Shown: positions 38,464 through 45,488 of the stretch, piece after piece | Layout of the letters: every line of letters begins with the position of its first letter | Numbering within the stretch: position 1 is the stretch's first letter | NCBI GenBank assembly: GCA_014879735.1 | Contig: JACSRN010000048.1 | Location: forward strand, 1 to 60,955 | Length of the DNA stretch: 60,955 nucleotides | Reading direction: 5' to 3' | Origin: Paracoccaceae bacterium | Lineage (GTDB): Bacteria; Pseudomonadota; Alphaproteobacteria; Rhodobacterales; Rhodobacteraceae | Notes under the pieces: model-generated | Told to the model about the DNA's origin: nothing | Databases searched by the model: none | Seen by the model: only the letters and a program-made list of their open reading frames with translations | Program-made: the position numbers and the translations under genes

Positions 38464-39237
38464 TCAATCGGCGATCACCGTCGTGACTCCGGCGGATGCC
38501 AGTGCTTCTGCCAGGCTTTCCGGGACGGAAGCGTCGGTGACAAACGTCTGGACCGCGTTCAGCCCCGCCACGCGAACGACGGCGGTGCGGTCAAGCTTGG
38601 TCCGGTCGGCAACCAGAATCACATGATCGGCTCTTCCCATCGCGGCGCGTGTGAACTCTGCCTCTGCCGCCTTATGCGCCATTATTCCGTCTGTCGCATG
38701 GACCGCCGCTGCTGAAATGATCGCCAGCCGCACCCGGAACGCCGCAATAAAGGCGATGGCCGACTGCCCGAGACTTGCGCCATCGTCGGACGTTAGCCGT
38801 CCACCGGCCATATAGACATCATTGTCGGGCCGAAAGGCGAGCGCGCGCGCAACATCGGTCGAATTCGTTACAACCGTCAGATTAGAAACATCTTTCAAGG
38901 CTTGAGCGACAAAGGTGTTGGTTGTTCCAGCATCGATCAGCAGCGAATCGCCCGGTCGTACCAGCCGGGCAACGGCATGGCCGATGGCACATTTGCCCAC
39001 CGCATTGCTGCGCATGCGTTCCTGCCAGGATGGCTCTGCCAGCGGATCGGGCAGTTCGGCACCGCCGTGGCGCCGACGAACCAGGCCTTGCCGCTCCATC
39101 TCCTTTATATCCCGGCGGATCGTCTCTTCCGACACACCGATTTCCGAGGCGACGGGGGCAACGGCAAGTATGCCATCGCGTGTGATGCGCTGCAGGATCA
39201 GGGCGTGTCGCTGCGATTTCTCCATGGTTGATTTCAT
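38464..39237 (-). CDS. DeoR-family transcriptional repressor of the sugar cluster
   Basis: 257-residue DeoR-family protein. The winged helix-turn-helix (about residues 10-60) has the family pattern VAPVASEIGVSEETIRRDIKEMERQGLVRRRHGG, and the C-terminal sugar-phosphate-binding domain has LLIDAGTTNTFVAQAL and VVTNSTDVARAL. Start uncertain: ATG 39237 or ATG 39225. It sits between the kinase (same strand) and the divergent NagB-like gene, the usual place of a local repressor whose inducer is a phosphorylated intermediate. The two TGTGA-N3-TCACA repeats flanking it are its likely binding sites. Confidence 0.85.
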   Translation of the reverse strand: MKSTMEKSQRHALILQRITRDGILAVAPVASEIGVSEETIRRDIKEMERQGLVRRRHGGAELPDPLAEPSWQERMRSNAVGKCAIGHAVARLVRPGDSLLIDAGTTNTFVAQALKDVSNLTVVTNSTDVARALAFRPDNDVYMAGGRLTSDDGASLGQSAIAFIAAFRVRLAIISAAAVHATDGIMAHKAAEAEFTRAAMGRADHVILVADRTKLDRTAVVRVAGLNAVQTFVTDASVPESLAEALASAGVTTVIAD

Positions 39238-39295
39238 GCCTGACGGACCCAGTGATCTCAAGAAGCTTCTTTACATGTGGTAACAACATAAACTA

Positions 39296-39308
39296 TGTGA
39301 GTATCACA
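39296..39308. promoter_or_regulatory. Operator-like repeat in front of the NagB-like gene and ABC transporter
   Basis: TGTGA-GTA-TCACA, with the flanking bases extending the palindrome to ATGTGA-GTA-TCACAT. It ends 16 bp before the NagB-like ATG, overlapping the place where a -10 element or transcript start would be. It has the same arms and spacer length as the repeat at 38436. Confidence 0.6.
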
Positions 39309-39324
39309 TTGTGCGGAGAATAGA

Positions 39325-40206
39325 ATGCCTGATGACCGGCTGCAGTCCGAATGGGACAGAATGATGCGGATGCCCGCGGAGGCGCTGGCGGCGAACTCCA
39401 AGCTGCCGTTGCGGATCTTCGACACGGCGCCGCCGATGTTCTCGTCGCTCGCCCGCGAGATCGCCGACCTGATCATTGCCAACAACAAGGCCGGGCGCCC
39501 GACGGTGCTGATCCAGCCCGTTGGTCCGAAGAAGCACTTCGCCGAACTGGTCGAAATCACCAACCGCGAGCGGATCAGCTGGGCCAATGTCATCTCGTTC
39601 AACATGGACGAATGGATGGATTGGCAGTGCCGGCTGGTGTCGGTCGAGCATCCGTGGTCGTTCAAGGGCTACATGATCCGCAACCTGTTCTCGCAGATCG
39701 ATGCCGAGCTGCGGCCTGCCGAGGCGAACCTGCGCTTTCCGTCGCCGCAGAACATGCACCGCTATTCCGATGACATCGCAGCCGTGGGCGGCGCGGATCT
39801 TTGCTATGGCGGGTTCGGCTATTCCGGGCATATCGCCAACAACGAGCCGCCGCTCTCGCGCTGGTGGCATATCACTCTCGATGACATGCGCCGGTCGGTC
39901 ACGCGGATCCTGCCGCTGAACGACGAGACGCTGGTGGCCTTTGCCCATCGTTCGGCGGGCGGCAACACCCGGGCTATTCCGCCCATGGCAGTGACGATCG
40001 GCATGTCCGACATTCTTTCGTCGAAGCGGCTTTTGCTGATCTCCGATGGTGGTGCGTGGAAGCAGCACACATTGCGCGTGCTTCTGATGGCCGAACCGCG
40101 GGTGGATTATCCCTGCACGCTGGCGCAGGAGCATCCGAACTGCGAGGTCTGGGTCGACGCCCGCACCGCAGAACCACCGCCCGGCATAATCACCGATGCA
40201 CAGTGA
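39325..40206 (+). CDS. Divergent glucosamine-6-phosphate deaminase-like (NagB-family) protein
   Basis: 293-residue protein of the NagB/RpiA/SugarP-isomerase fold. NagB motifs are recognisable: SFNMDEWMDW (D95 equals the catalytic Asp72 of E. coli NagB) and GYSGHIANNEP (H169 and E174 equal His143 and Glu148). The aspartate that precedes the histidine in true NagB (Asp141 in DGHIAFNEP) is replaced by S167, and the phosphate loop TGGTP is replaced by PVGPKK. It therefore probably acts on a related but different substrate. The ATG follows GGAGA. It leads an operon with the four ABC transporter genes. Confidence 0.75.
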   Translation: MPDDRLQSEWDRMMRMPAEALAANSKLPLRIFDTAPPMFSSLAREIADLIIANNKAGRPTVLIQPVGPKKHFAELVEITNRERISWANVISFNMDEWMDWQCRLVSVEHPWSFKGYMIRNLFSQIDAELRPAEANLRFPSPQNMHRYSDDIAAVGGADLCYGGFGYSGHIANNEPPLSRWWHITLDDMRRSVTRILPLNDETLVAFAHRSAGGNTRAIPPMAVTIGMSDILSSKRLLLISDGGAWKQHTLRVLLMAEPRVDYPCTLAQEHPNCEVWVDARTAEPPPGIITDAQ

Positions 40207-40215
40207 GGGTGACGC

Positions 40216-41253
40216 GTGGCGCTCCTGATCCTCGACAAGCTGCAAAAGACCTACGGACAGACAGCCGCCGTTCATCCTACGGATCTGTCGGTTGACGCGG
40301 GCGATTTCCTTGCGGTCCTCGGGCCGTCGGGCTGTGGCAAGACCACGCTTCTGCGGATGATCGGCGGTTTTGTGGCACCGACCGCGGTGCGCATTCACGT
40401 CGGCGGCCAGGATGTGACGGGCCTTCCGCCCGAGCGGCGGCCGACCAACATGGTGTTCCAGGGCTATGGCCTGTTCCCGCACATGTCGGTCCGGCAGAAC
40501 ATCGCTTATGGGCCAAAGGTTGCAGGATGGCCGGCGGCGCAGATTGCCAGTGCCGTGGACGACATGCTGGCGCTGGGTCAACTTGAGAAATTTGCCGATC
40601 GGCCAGTTACCGATCTTTCCGGTGGGCAGCGCCAGCGTGTTGCGCTGGTGCGGGCACTGATCCTCAAGCCCCAGGTCCTGCTGCTTGACGAGCCGCTCGG
40701 TGCGCTGGATGCGGCGCTGCGCGCATCGCTGCAGGACGAGTTGCGGCAAATCCACCGGCAAATCGGCGGCACCTTCGTCTTCGTTACGCATGATCAGCAA
40801 GAGGCGATGGCCATGGCCAATCGTGTTGCCGTCATGAACGACGGGCGTATCGCACAGGTCGATTCGCCCCAGACCATCTACGGCCAGCCGGCAGACCCAT
40901 TCGTTGCAACCTTCATCGGCGAGGCCGCGCTGCTTCCCGTGACCGTTCGCCAGGGCCGCGTCCGGCTTCCCGGCGGGCGCGAGGCCGTCGTTTCCGGTGC
41001 CGACGGGCCGCGCGCTGTCGTTCTGCGCCCGGGCGATGTTGCGCCCGCGCCGGCTGAATCGCCGGCGGATTTGACGGTGAATGTCACCGATTCTGTCTTT
41101 CAGGGTGGCTACAACCGTCTCAGCCTGCGCACCGCTGACGGGCTTTTGCTGCGGGCCGATGTCGCGGTGGGCGTACCCCTGCCTGCGCCGGGAGAGTCGA
41201 TCGGCATCGTCCTTCCTGCTCGGCCGCTGCATACCGTCAAACTGCCCTCGTAA
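40216..41253 (+). CDS. ABC transporter ATPase, polyamine/opine (PotA) type, GTG start
   Basis: 345-residue ATPase of the PotA/FbpC group. Walker A GPSGCGKTTLL (about 35-45), Q loop NMVFQGYGLFPHMSV, signature LSGGQRQRVALVRAL and Walker B VLLLDEPLGALD are all intact; a C-terminal TOBE regulatory domain (after about 240) follows. The GTG at 40216 has GAGG in front and lies 9 bases after the NagB-like stop. It would energise the two permeases downstream. Confidence 0.9.
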   Translation: MALLILDKLQKTYGQTAAVHPTDLSVDAGDFLAVLGPSGCGKTTLLRMIGGFVAPTAVRIHVGGQDVTGLPPERRPTNMVFQGYGLFPHMSVRQNIAYGPKVAGWPAAQIASAVDDMLALGQLEKFADRPVTDLSGGQRQRVALVRALILKPQVLLLDEPLGALDAALRASLQDELRQIHRQIGGTFVFVTHDQQEAMAMANRVAVMNDGRIAQVDSPQTIYGQPADPFVATFIGEAALLPVTVRQGRVRLPGGREAVVSGADGPRAVVLRPGDVAPAPAESPADLTVNVTDSVFQGGYNRLSLRTADGLLLRADVAVGVPLPAPGESIGIVLPARPLHTVKLPS

Positions 41254-41313
41254 TCACCGGGCGCGAATGGACAGCCAACGCGCGAAACAATTCATAGGGA
41301 CTGGAGGCCTGAC

Positions 41314-42414
41314 ATGAACATGACCCAACTCAACCGGCGTGCGTTTCTGCAGCGCACCGCAGCTGCGGGGGCCGCAGTCGGGCTTGGCGCCCTGGCCGCT
41401 CCGGCCCGCGCCGCAACATCCGTGAACATGCTGTGCTGGCAAGGCTACGACGATCCGGTCCGTCAGGGAAGTTTCCTCGCGGATGCCGGGATCGACCTGC
41501 AGACCACCTTCCTGGCGAACAATGACGAGATCCTGACGAAGCTGAGCGCGGGTCAGTCCATCGACATCGTCACGCCCTATATGGGCTACGTGCCCGCAAT
41601 GCGCGAAGGCGGCCTGCTGCAGCCGATTGACGAAAGCCTGGTGCCCAATCTTTCCAAGGTCCTGCCGCTGTTCCGCGACGATGCCAACCTGAATGCCGAC
41701 GGTCGGCTGTGGGCGGTGCCCTTCACCTGGGGCGGCGCGCCGATGATGTACGATCCCAAGGTGTTCTCGACGCCGCCGGAAAGCTGGTCCATCGTGCTCG
41801 AGCCCGAGTTCAAGGGCAAGTTCGCGATGATGGATGATCCGATCGGCCAGATGACGATCGCCTCGATCATCCTCAACGGGCCTGACAATCCGACGCTGAT
41901 CACGCCGGACCAGCTTGCCGCCGTTCAGGACTGGCTGATCAACCTCAAGAAGAACCATGCCCGGATGCTGGCACCCAGCTTCGGCGAAGCAGCCGACGTG
42001 CTGGTGCGCGGCGATGTCCAGTTCACCTTTGGCGGATGGGAGGCGATGAAGGCCTGGGTTGCGGACAAGGGCGTGATCGACTTCACCTACCCGTCGGAAG
42101 GCAGCTATGGCTTCATCGACAACTACTGCATTCCCGCGAATGCGTCGAACCCCGAACTTGCGCATGCACTCTGCAATCAGGTTCTCGACCGGACGGCACA
42201 GATCTTCCTTGGCGACGAACTGATCCAGGGCGCTGTCACCCAAGAGGGGATCGACGGCCTTGCTCCGGAAAAGCGGGCAATCTACCCCTATGACAACATG
42301 ACCGCCTTCCAGGAGAAGTGCCGGTTCTACCCGATGACTCCCTTCGTCTCGGACGGCACCCATGCCACCTGGCCGGATTGGGTCCGGGCGTGGCAAGGCG
42401 TTCTGGCGGCCTGA
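41314..42414 (+). CDS. ABC transporter substrate-binding protein, PotD/PotF family, Tat-exported
   Basis: 366-residue periplasmic binding protein. The N-terminus has a twin-arginine signal NRRAFLQRTAAAGAAVGLGA ending in a likely cut at ARA-AT near residue 34. The mature part has the PotD-type layout (WQGYDDP near the start, TFGGWEAMKAWVADKG, and SEGSYGFIDNYCIPANASNPELAHAL), the class that binds polyamines and, in other bacteria, opines and Amadori compounds. The ATG has CTGGAGG upstream and lies 60 bp after the ATPase gene. Confidence 0.88.
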   Translation: MNMTQLNRRAFLQRTAAAGAAVGLGALAAPARAATSVNMLCWQGYDDPVRQGSFLADAGIDLQTTFLANNDEILTKLSAGQSIDIVTPYMGYVPAMREGGLLQPIDESLVPNLSKVLPLFRDDANLNADGRLWAVPFTWGGAPMMYDPKVFSTPPESWSIVLEPEFKGKFAMMDDPIGQMTIASIILNGPDNPTLITPDQLAAVQDWLINLKKNHARMLAPSFGEAADVLVRGDVQFTFGGWEAMKAWVADKGVIDFTYPSEGSYGFIDNYCIPANASNPELAHALCNQVLDRTAQIFLGDELIQGAVTQEGIDGLAPEKRAIYPYDNMTAFQEKCRFYPMTPFVSDGTHATWPDWVRAWQGVLAA

Positions 42415-42415
42415 C

Positions 42416-43273
42416 ATGAGCGGAACGGTGTCGCAGGGCATTCTGAATGACCGGATCTGGCCGCTGATCCTGCCGGCGGCAGCCGTATTCCTGGCACTGG
42501 GCGTGGGGCCACTTCTGTGGATGTTCGTCATCAGCTTCTGGCGCGTCGATGTCTTCCGGATCGCGCCGGATCTGACCCTGCGCAACTATATTGACGCGGT
42601 GTCCCTCCACGGGAGGGCACTTGCTTCGACAATGGCCCTCGGGATCGCTGTCGCGGCGATCTGCACCGTGTTGTCGATTGCCGTCGCCACGGTCATTCGC
42701 TTTGCGAAACCCCGGACGGGGCAGATCCTGCTCTTTCTGGTTCTCGTGACGCTGTTCGGCGGCTATCTGACAAAGATCTATGCCTGGAAGACGATCCTCG
42801 GAAACGATGGCGTCATCAACAGCGGGCTTTTGACCGCCGGCATCATCTCGACGCCGATCGAGCAGTTGCTCTACAGCCCCGCCGCGGTCATTGCGGCCAT
42901 GGTGGGCTTTTTGCTGCCCTTCGCGGTATTGCCGGTGGCCGGCGCGCTTCGGGCCGTCGAGATGATCGAGATCGAGGCCGCGCGGGATCTTGGAACGGGG
43001 CCGGCCAAACTGTTCCGGCTGGTGATCCTGCCACGCATCCGGCGCGGGGTCATCGCGGCGTTTCTGCTCTGCTTCTGCCTGGCGGTCGGCGACTACATCA
43101 CGCCCATCCTGGTCGGTGGTGGCAGGACGGCACTTTACGGACAGATGATTGCGCCGCAGTTCGGCACCCTGTTCAACTGGCCGCTGGGCGCAGCGATGGG
43201 ATTCACTCTGGTTGTGGCGGCCCTGTTCACCGGCGCCGTCTGCGCTGCACTTCTTGACCGGGTGCTGCGATGA
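42416..43273 (+). CDS. ABC transporter permease 1 (PotB type)
   Basis: 285-residue inner-membrane permease with about six membrane helices, the first at about 15-40 (PLILPAAAVFLALGVGPLLWMFVISFW). The coupling loop EAARDLGTGPAKLFRLVILPRIRRG (about 182-205) is the EAA motif that contacts the ATPase. I chose the ATG at 42416, one base after the binding-protein stop codon, because it gives a typical N-terminus. It overlaps the second permease by four bases. Confidence 0.9.
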   Translation: MSGTVSQGILNDRIWPLILPAAAVFLALGVGPLLWMFVISFWRVDVFRIAPDLTLRNYIDAVSLHGRALASTMALGIAVAAICTVLSIAVATVIRFAKPRTGQILLFLVLVTLFGGYLTKIYAWKTILGNDGVINSGLLTAGIISTPIEQLLYSPAAVIAAMVGFLLPFAVLPVAGALRAVEMIEIEAARDLGTGPAKLFRLVILPRIRRGVIAAFLLCFCLAVGDYITPILVGGGRTALYGQMIAPQFGTLFNWPLGAAMGFTLVVAALFTGAVCAALLDRVLR

Positions 43274-44046
43274 CCGGCTGGCCCATGCGTCTGGCACGCA
43301 TTCTTACCGTGGCATCGGTCATCCTGCTGGTTGCGCCGCTTGTGCTGCTGATCGTCTTTGCCTTCACGGATCGCGGGCTGGCGAACTTTCCCTTCGAAGG
43401 GCCGTCGCTGCGCTGGTGGCGCGCGCTGCTGGAGGAACCGGGACTGGGCCGCGCGGTCAGGACAAGTCTGACGGTGTCGCTGACAGCATCGGTCCTGGCC
43501 GGCGTGGTCGGCACCTTGGCGGCCATCGGGCTTGCGCGGTTGTCGGCGCGAAAAGCGGGCATCGTCATCGCGGTACTTGCGCTGCCGATCGTTCTGCCGC
43601 CCCTGCTTCAGGCCGTTGCCCTGCTTGCGGGCGCGTCGGCATCGGGCTTTGGCCTTGGCCTGCACACCGTGATCGGCGCGCATCTGCTGTTCACGGTTCC
43701 CTTTGTCATCATCGTGGTGCACGGGCGCCTGTCGGGGATCGACCCCGCGATCGAAGAGGCCGCGCGGGATCTGGGCGCCGGTCCGGTCCGGGTGTTCCGC
43801 ACCGTGACCATGCCGCTGATCGGTCCCTCGGTCGTCGGGGCGATGCTGATCGCCTTTGCCCTGTCGATTGACGACTATGTGCTGACCTCGTTCACGATCG
43901 GCGGCGGCAACACGCTGACGACATTCGTCTGGGGCATGATGCGGACCAGCGCGAGCCCGGTCGTGAATGCCATCGGCACGATCCTGATCGTGGTGACGAT
44001 GACGGCGGCGGCTCTCGGCCTGCGCATGACGCGCTATCGCGGATAG
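43270..44046 (+). CDS. ABC transporter permease 2 (PotC type)
   Basis: 258-residue permease with about six membrane helices, the first at about 8-32. The EAA coupling loop EEAARDLGAGPVRVFRTVTMPLIG is at about 160-183. It starts in the stop of permease 1 (ATGA) and ends the operon NagB-like-ATPase-binding protein-permease-permease. The C-terminal half (FALSIDDYVLTSFTIGGGNTL) is typical of PotC. Confidence 0.9.
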   Translation: MTGWPMRLARILTVASVILLVAPLVLLIVFAFTDRGLANFPFEGPSLRWWRALLEEPGLGRAVRTSLTVSLTASVLAGVVGTLAAIGLARLSARKAGIVIAVLALPIVLPPLLQAVALLAGASASGFGLGLHTVIGAHLLFTVPFVIIVVHGRLSGIDPAIEEAARDLGAGPVRVFRTVTMPLIGPSVVGAMLIAFALSIDDYVLTSFTIGGGNTLTTFVWGMMRTSASPVVNAIGTILIVVTMTAAALGLRMTRYRG

Positions 44047-44366
44047 AGGGTCGCCTCTGTCGCCGCTTGCGGCTGGCCGGTGCTGCGCCGGCCGCATTCG
44101 GCCGCCCAACAAACCGATGTGAAGGCCAAAGGGACGCGCGTTTCATACCGGATCGCGCGCGGGCCCGCCCGGTTGCGGTCCGGGTTGCGCGCGCTGGCCT
44201 GGATCATCGCCATGAACGACGCATTGATCGCCCGCCCGAAGCTGGCTAACACCGATGCATGCGGCCGGGGCCGAGGGACGGGGGTCGGGCCGGTCGATCC
44301 CTTGGTGGCTCGATCCGGCGGAACAGGGCGCGGGCAATGGTGGCGGGATCCCGCCGGGAGACGGAA
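44047..44366. other. Intergenic region between the transporter operon and dsrE2
   Basis: 320 bp without a supportable gene. Minus-strand codons around 44180-44240 read SFGRAINASFMAMIQASAR, which recalls the start of small DUF1127-like Rhodobacteraceae proteins, but the frame then loses any resemblance and has no clear start. The promoter of the dsrE2-tusA unit must lie here; no clear -35/-10 was found. Confidence 0.4.
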
Positions 44367-44861
44367 ATGCCGGACGATTCCAACGCAAAGTCGATGTCGA
44401 TCATCGTGACCAAGGGGACGCTCGACTGGGCCTATCCTCCCTTCATCCTGGCCACCACTGCCGCCGCGATGGGGCTGGAGGTCACGATGTTCTTCACCTT
44501 CTACGGGCTGACGCTGCTGAAGAAGGACCTGAACCTGAAGATCAATCCCCTGGGAAATGCCGCCATGGAAATGCCAATGGGCGGCGGCCACATGGCGATG
44601 CCGAACATCCTTGCTGCCATGCCGGGCGCGACGGCGCTGACCACCGCCATGATGAAAAACATGATGAAGAAGAAGGGTGTCGCCTCGATCGAGGAGCTGC
44701 GCGAACTTGCGGTCGAGGCCGAGGTCAAGCTGATCGCCTGCCAGATGACCATGGACCTTTTCGAATACCGCAAAGAGGACATGATCGATGGCATTGCGCT
44801 GGGCGGTGCGGCAACCTGGGTTGACGCGGCCACGCGCTGCGGCATCAATCTCTATATCTGA
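44367..44861 (+). CDS. dsrE2: DsrE2-type sulfur carrier (DsrE/DsrF/DrsH-like protein)
   Basis: 164-residue DsrE-family protein of the DsrE2 type, a sulfur-relay protein that exchanges persulfide sulfur with TusA and rhodanese. The family core IIVTKGTLDWAYPPFILATTAAAMGLEVTMFFTFYGL occupies the N-terminal third, two hydrophobic and methionine-rich segments follow, and the conserved cysteine is in LIACQMTMDLF (about residue 129). The ATG at 44367 has GGGAG 7 bases upstream. tusA follows after 11 bp and soeABC further on, so it probably feeds sulfur-derived electrons or sulfite into the sulfite dehydrogenase. Confidence 0.82.
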   Translation: MPDDSNAKSMSIIVTKGTLDWAYPPFILATTAAAMGLEVTMFFTFYGLTLLKKDLNLKINPLGNAAMEMPMGGGHMAMPNILAAMPGATALTTAMMKNMMKKKGVASIEELRELAVEAEVKLIACQMTMDLFEYRKEDMIDGIALGGAATWVDAATRCGINLYI

Positions 44862-44872
44862 AAGGGACTGCA

Positions 44873-45100
44873 ATGGCCGATATGGTTCTGGATGCGAAGG
44901 ATCTGACCTGCCCCCTGCCCATCCTGCGTGCGAAGAAGGCGCTGAAGGAACTTGCCCCTGGCATGATCCTGGAAGTCCAGGCGACCGATCCGGGTGCCCC
45001 GCGGGATTTCGAAGCGTTCTGCCGCACCACCGGCAACGATCTGGTCGAGCAGCGGGAGGATGGTGGCATCTATTACTTCACCATCCGTCACGGCGGCTGA
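44873..45100 (+). CDS. tusA: TusA-family sulfur carrier protein
   Basis: 75-residue sulfur carrier. The diagnostic LTCPLPILRAKKAL has the active cysteine at C13 in the CPxP motif; the rest has the two-layer TusA fold with the DPGAPRDFEAFC helix. In sulfur oxidisers, TusA moves persulfide sulfur between rhodanese, DsrE2 and the oxidising complexes; in other bacteria it serves tRNA thiolation. Position between dsrE2 and soeABC favours the sulfur oxidation role. The ATG follows AAAGGGA. Confidence 0.92.
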   Translation: MADMVLDAKDLTCPLPILRAKKALKELAPGMILEVQATDPGAPRDFEAFCRTTGNDLVEQREDGGIYYFTIRHGG

Positions 45101-45488
45101 TCGGACCGGCGGCGCCTGCGATGCGGCAACCCGACGATGCCTGTGGTTCGTCCGCCGGCAGGGCCAGGGTCGGCATTGTCGGCCTGTCTTGCGGGGCAGG
45201 CGGGTCCTGCAGTCCGAAGCGGCGCGGGACAGGCCGATACTTCCGCTTGCGGAAGGTCGATGAAAACTCCAAGTTACCGCTTGATGGTCCGTCGTTCTGC
45301 AAGGCGGCACGGGATCACGAAGCGCCGACGATGCGACAGGGTTTCCGGAAGATCCATCGCCATCCTGGCCTTCGCGATCATTTCGCGGGAGAAGCCTTCG
45401 GTTCCGCCCATCGCCACGCCGTTTCGCCCGGGCAGTTTCTGCCCCGTTTCATCCCTGCGGTGCGGATCCGCGCCGAACGAGGTGATCG
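45101..45488. other. Intergenic region upstream of soeABC
   Basis: 388 bp with no supportable gene. The notable element is the inverted repeat at 45240-45255. The open frame that enters soeA from upstream in another phase has no ribosome site. The soeABC promoter is expected here. Confidence 0.5.
45240..45255. promoter_or_regulatory. Perfect inverted repeat upstream of soeA
   Basis: CTTCCGC-TT-GCGGAAG, two 7-bp arms with a 2-base centre, 140 bp after tusA and 234 bp before soeA. The loop is too short for a good RNA hairpin, so a protein-binding site is more likely than a terminator. No regulator is identified. Confidence 0.3.

Noticed and set aside
44143-44388. A small minus-strand gene encoding a DUF1127-like protein (SFGRAINASFMAMIQASAR)
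   Set aside because: Only about 19 residues recall the family, the C-terminal arginine-rich signature is absent, and no start or ribosome site fits. Left as a note in the intergenic entry.
45101-45488. Open frame leading into soeA as an N-terminal extension with an export signal
   Set aside because: It is in another phase than soeA, has no ribosome site and no Tat or Sec signal; soeA has its own GAGGTGA at the ATG.
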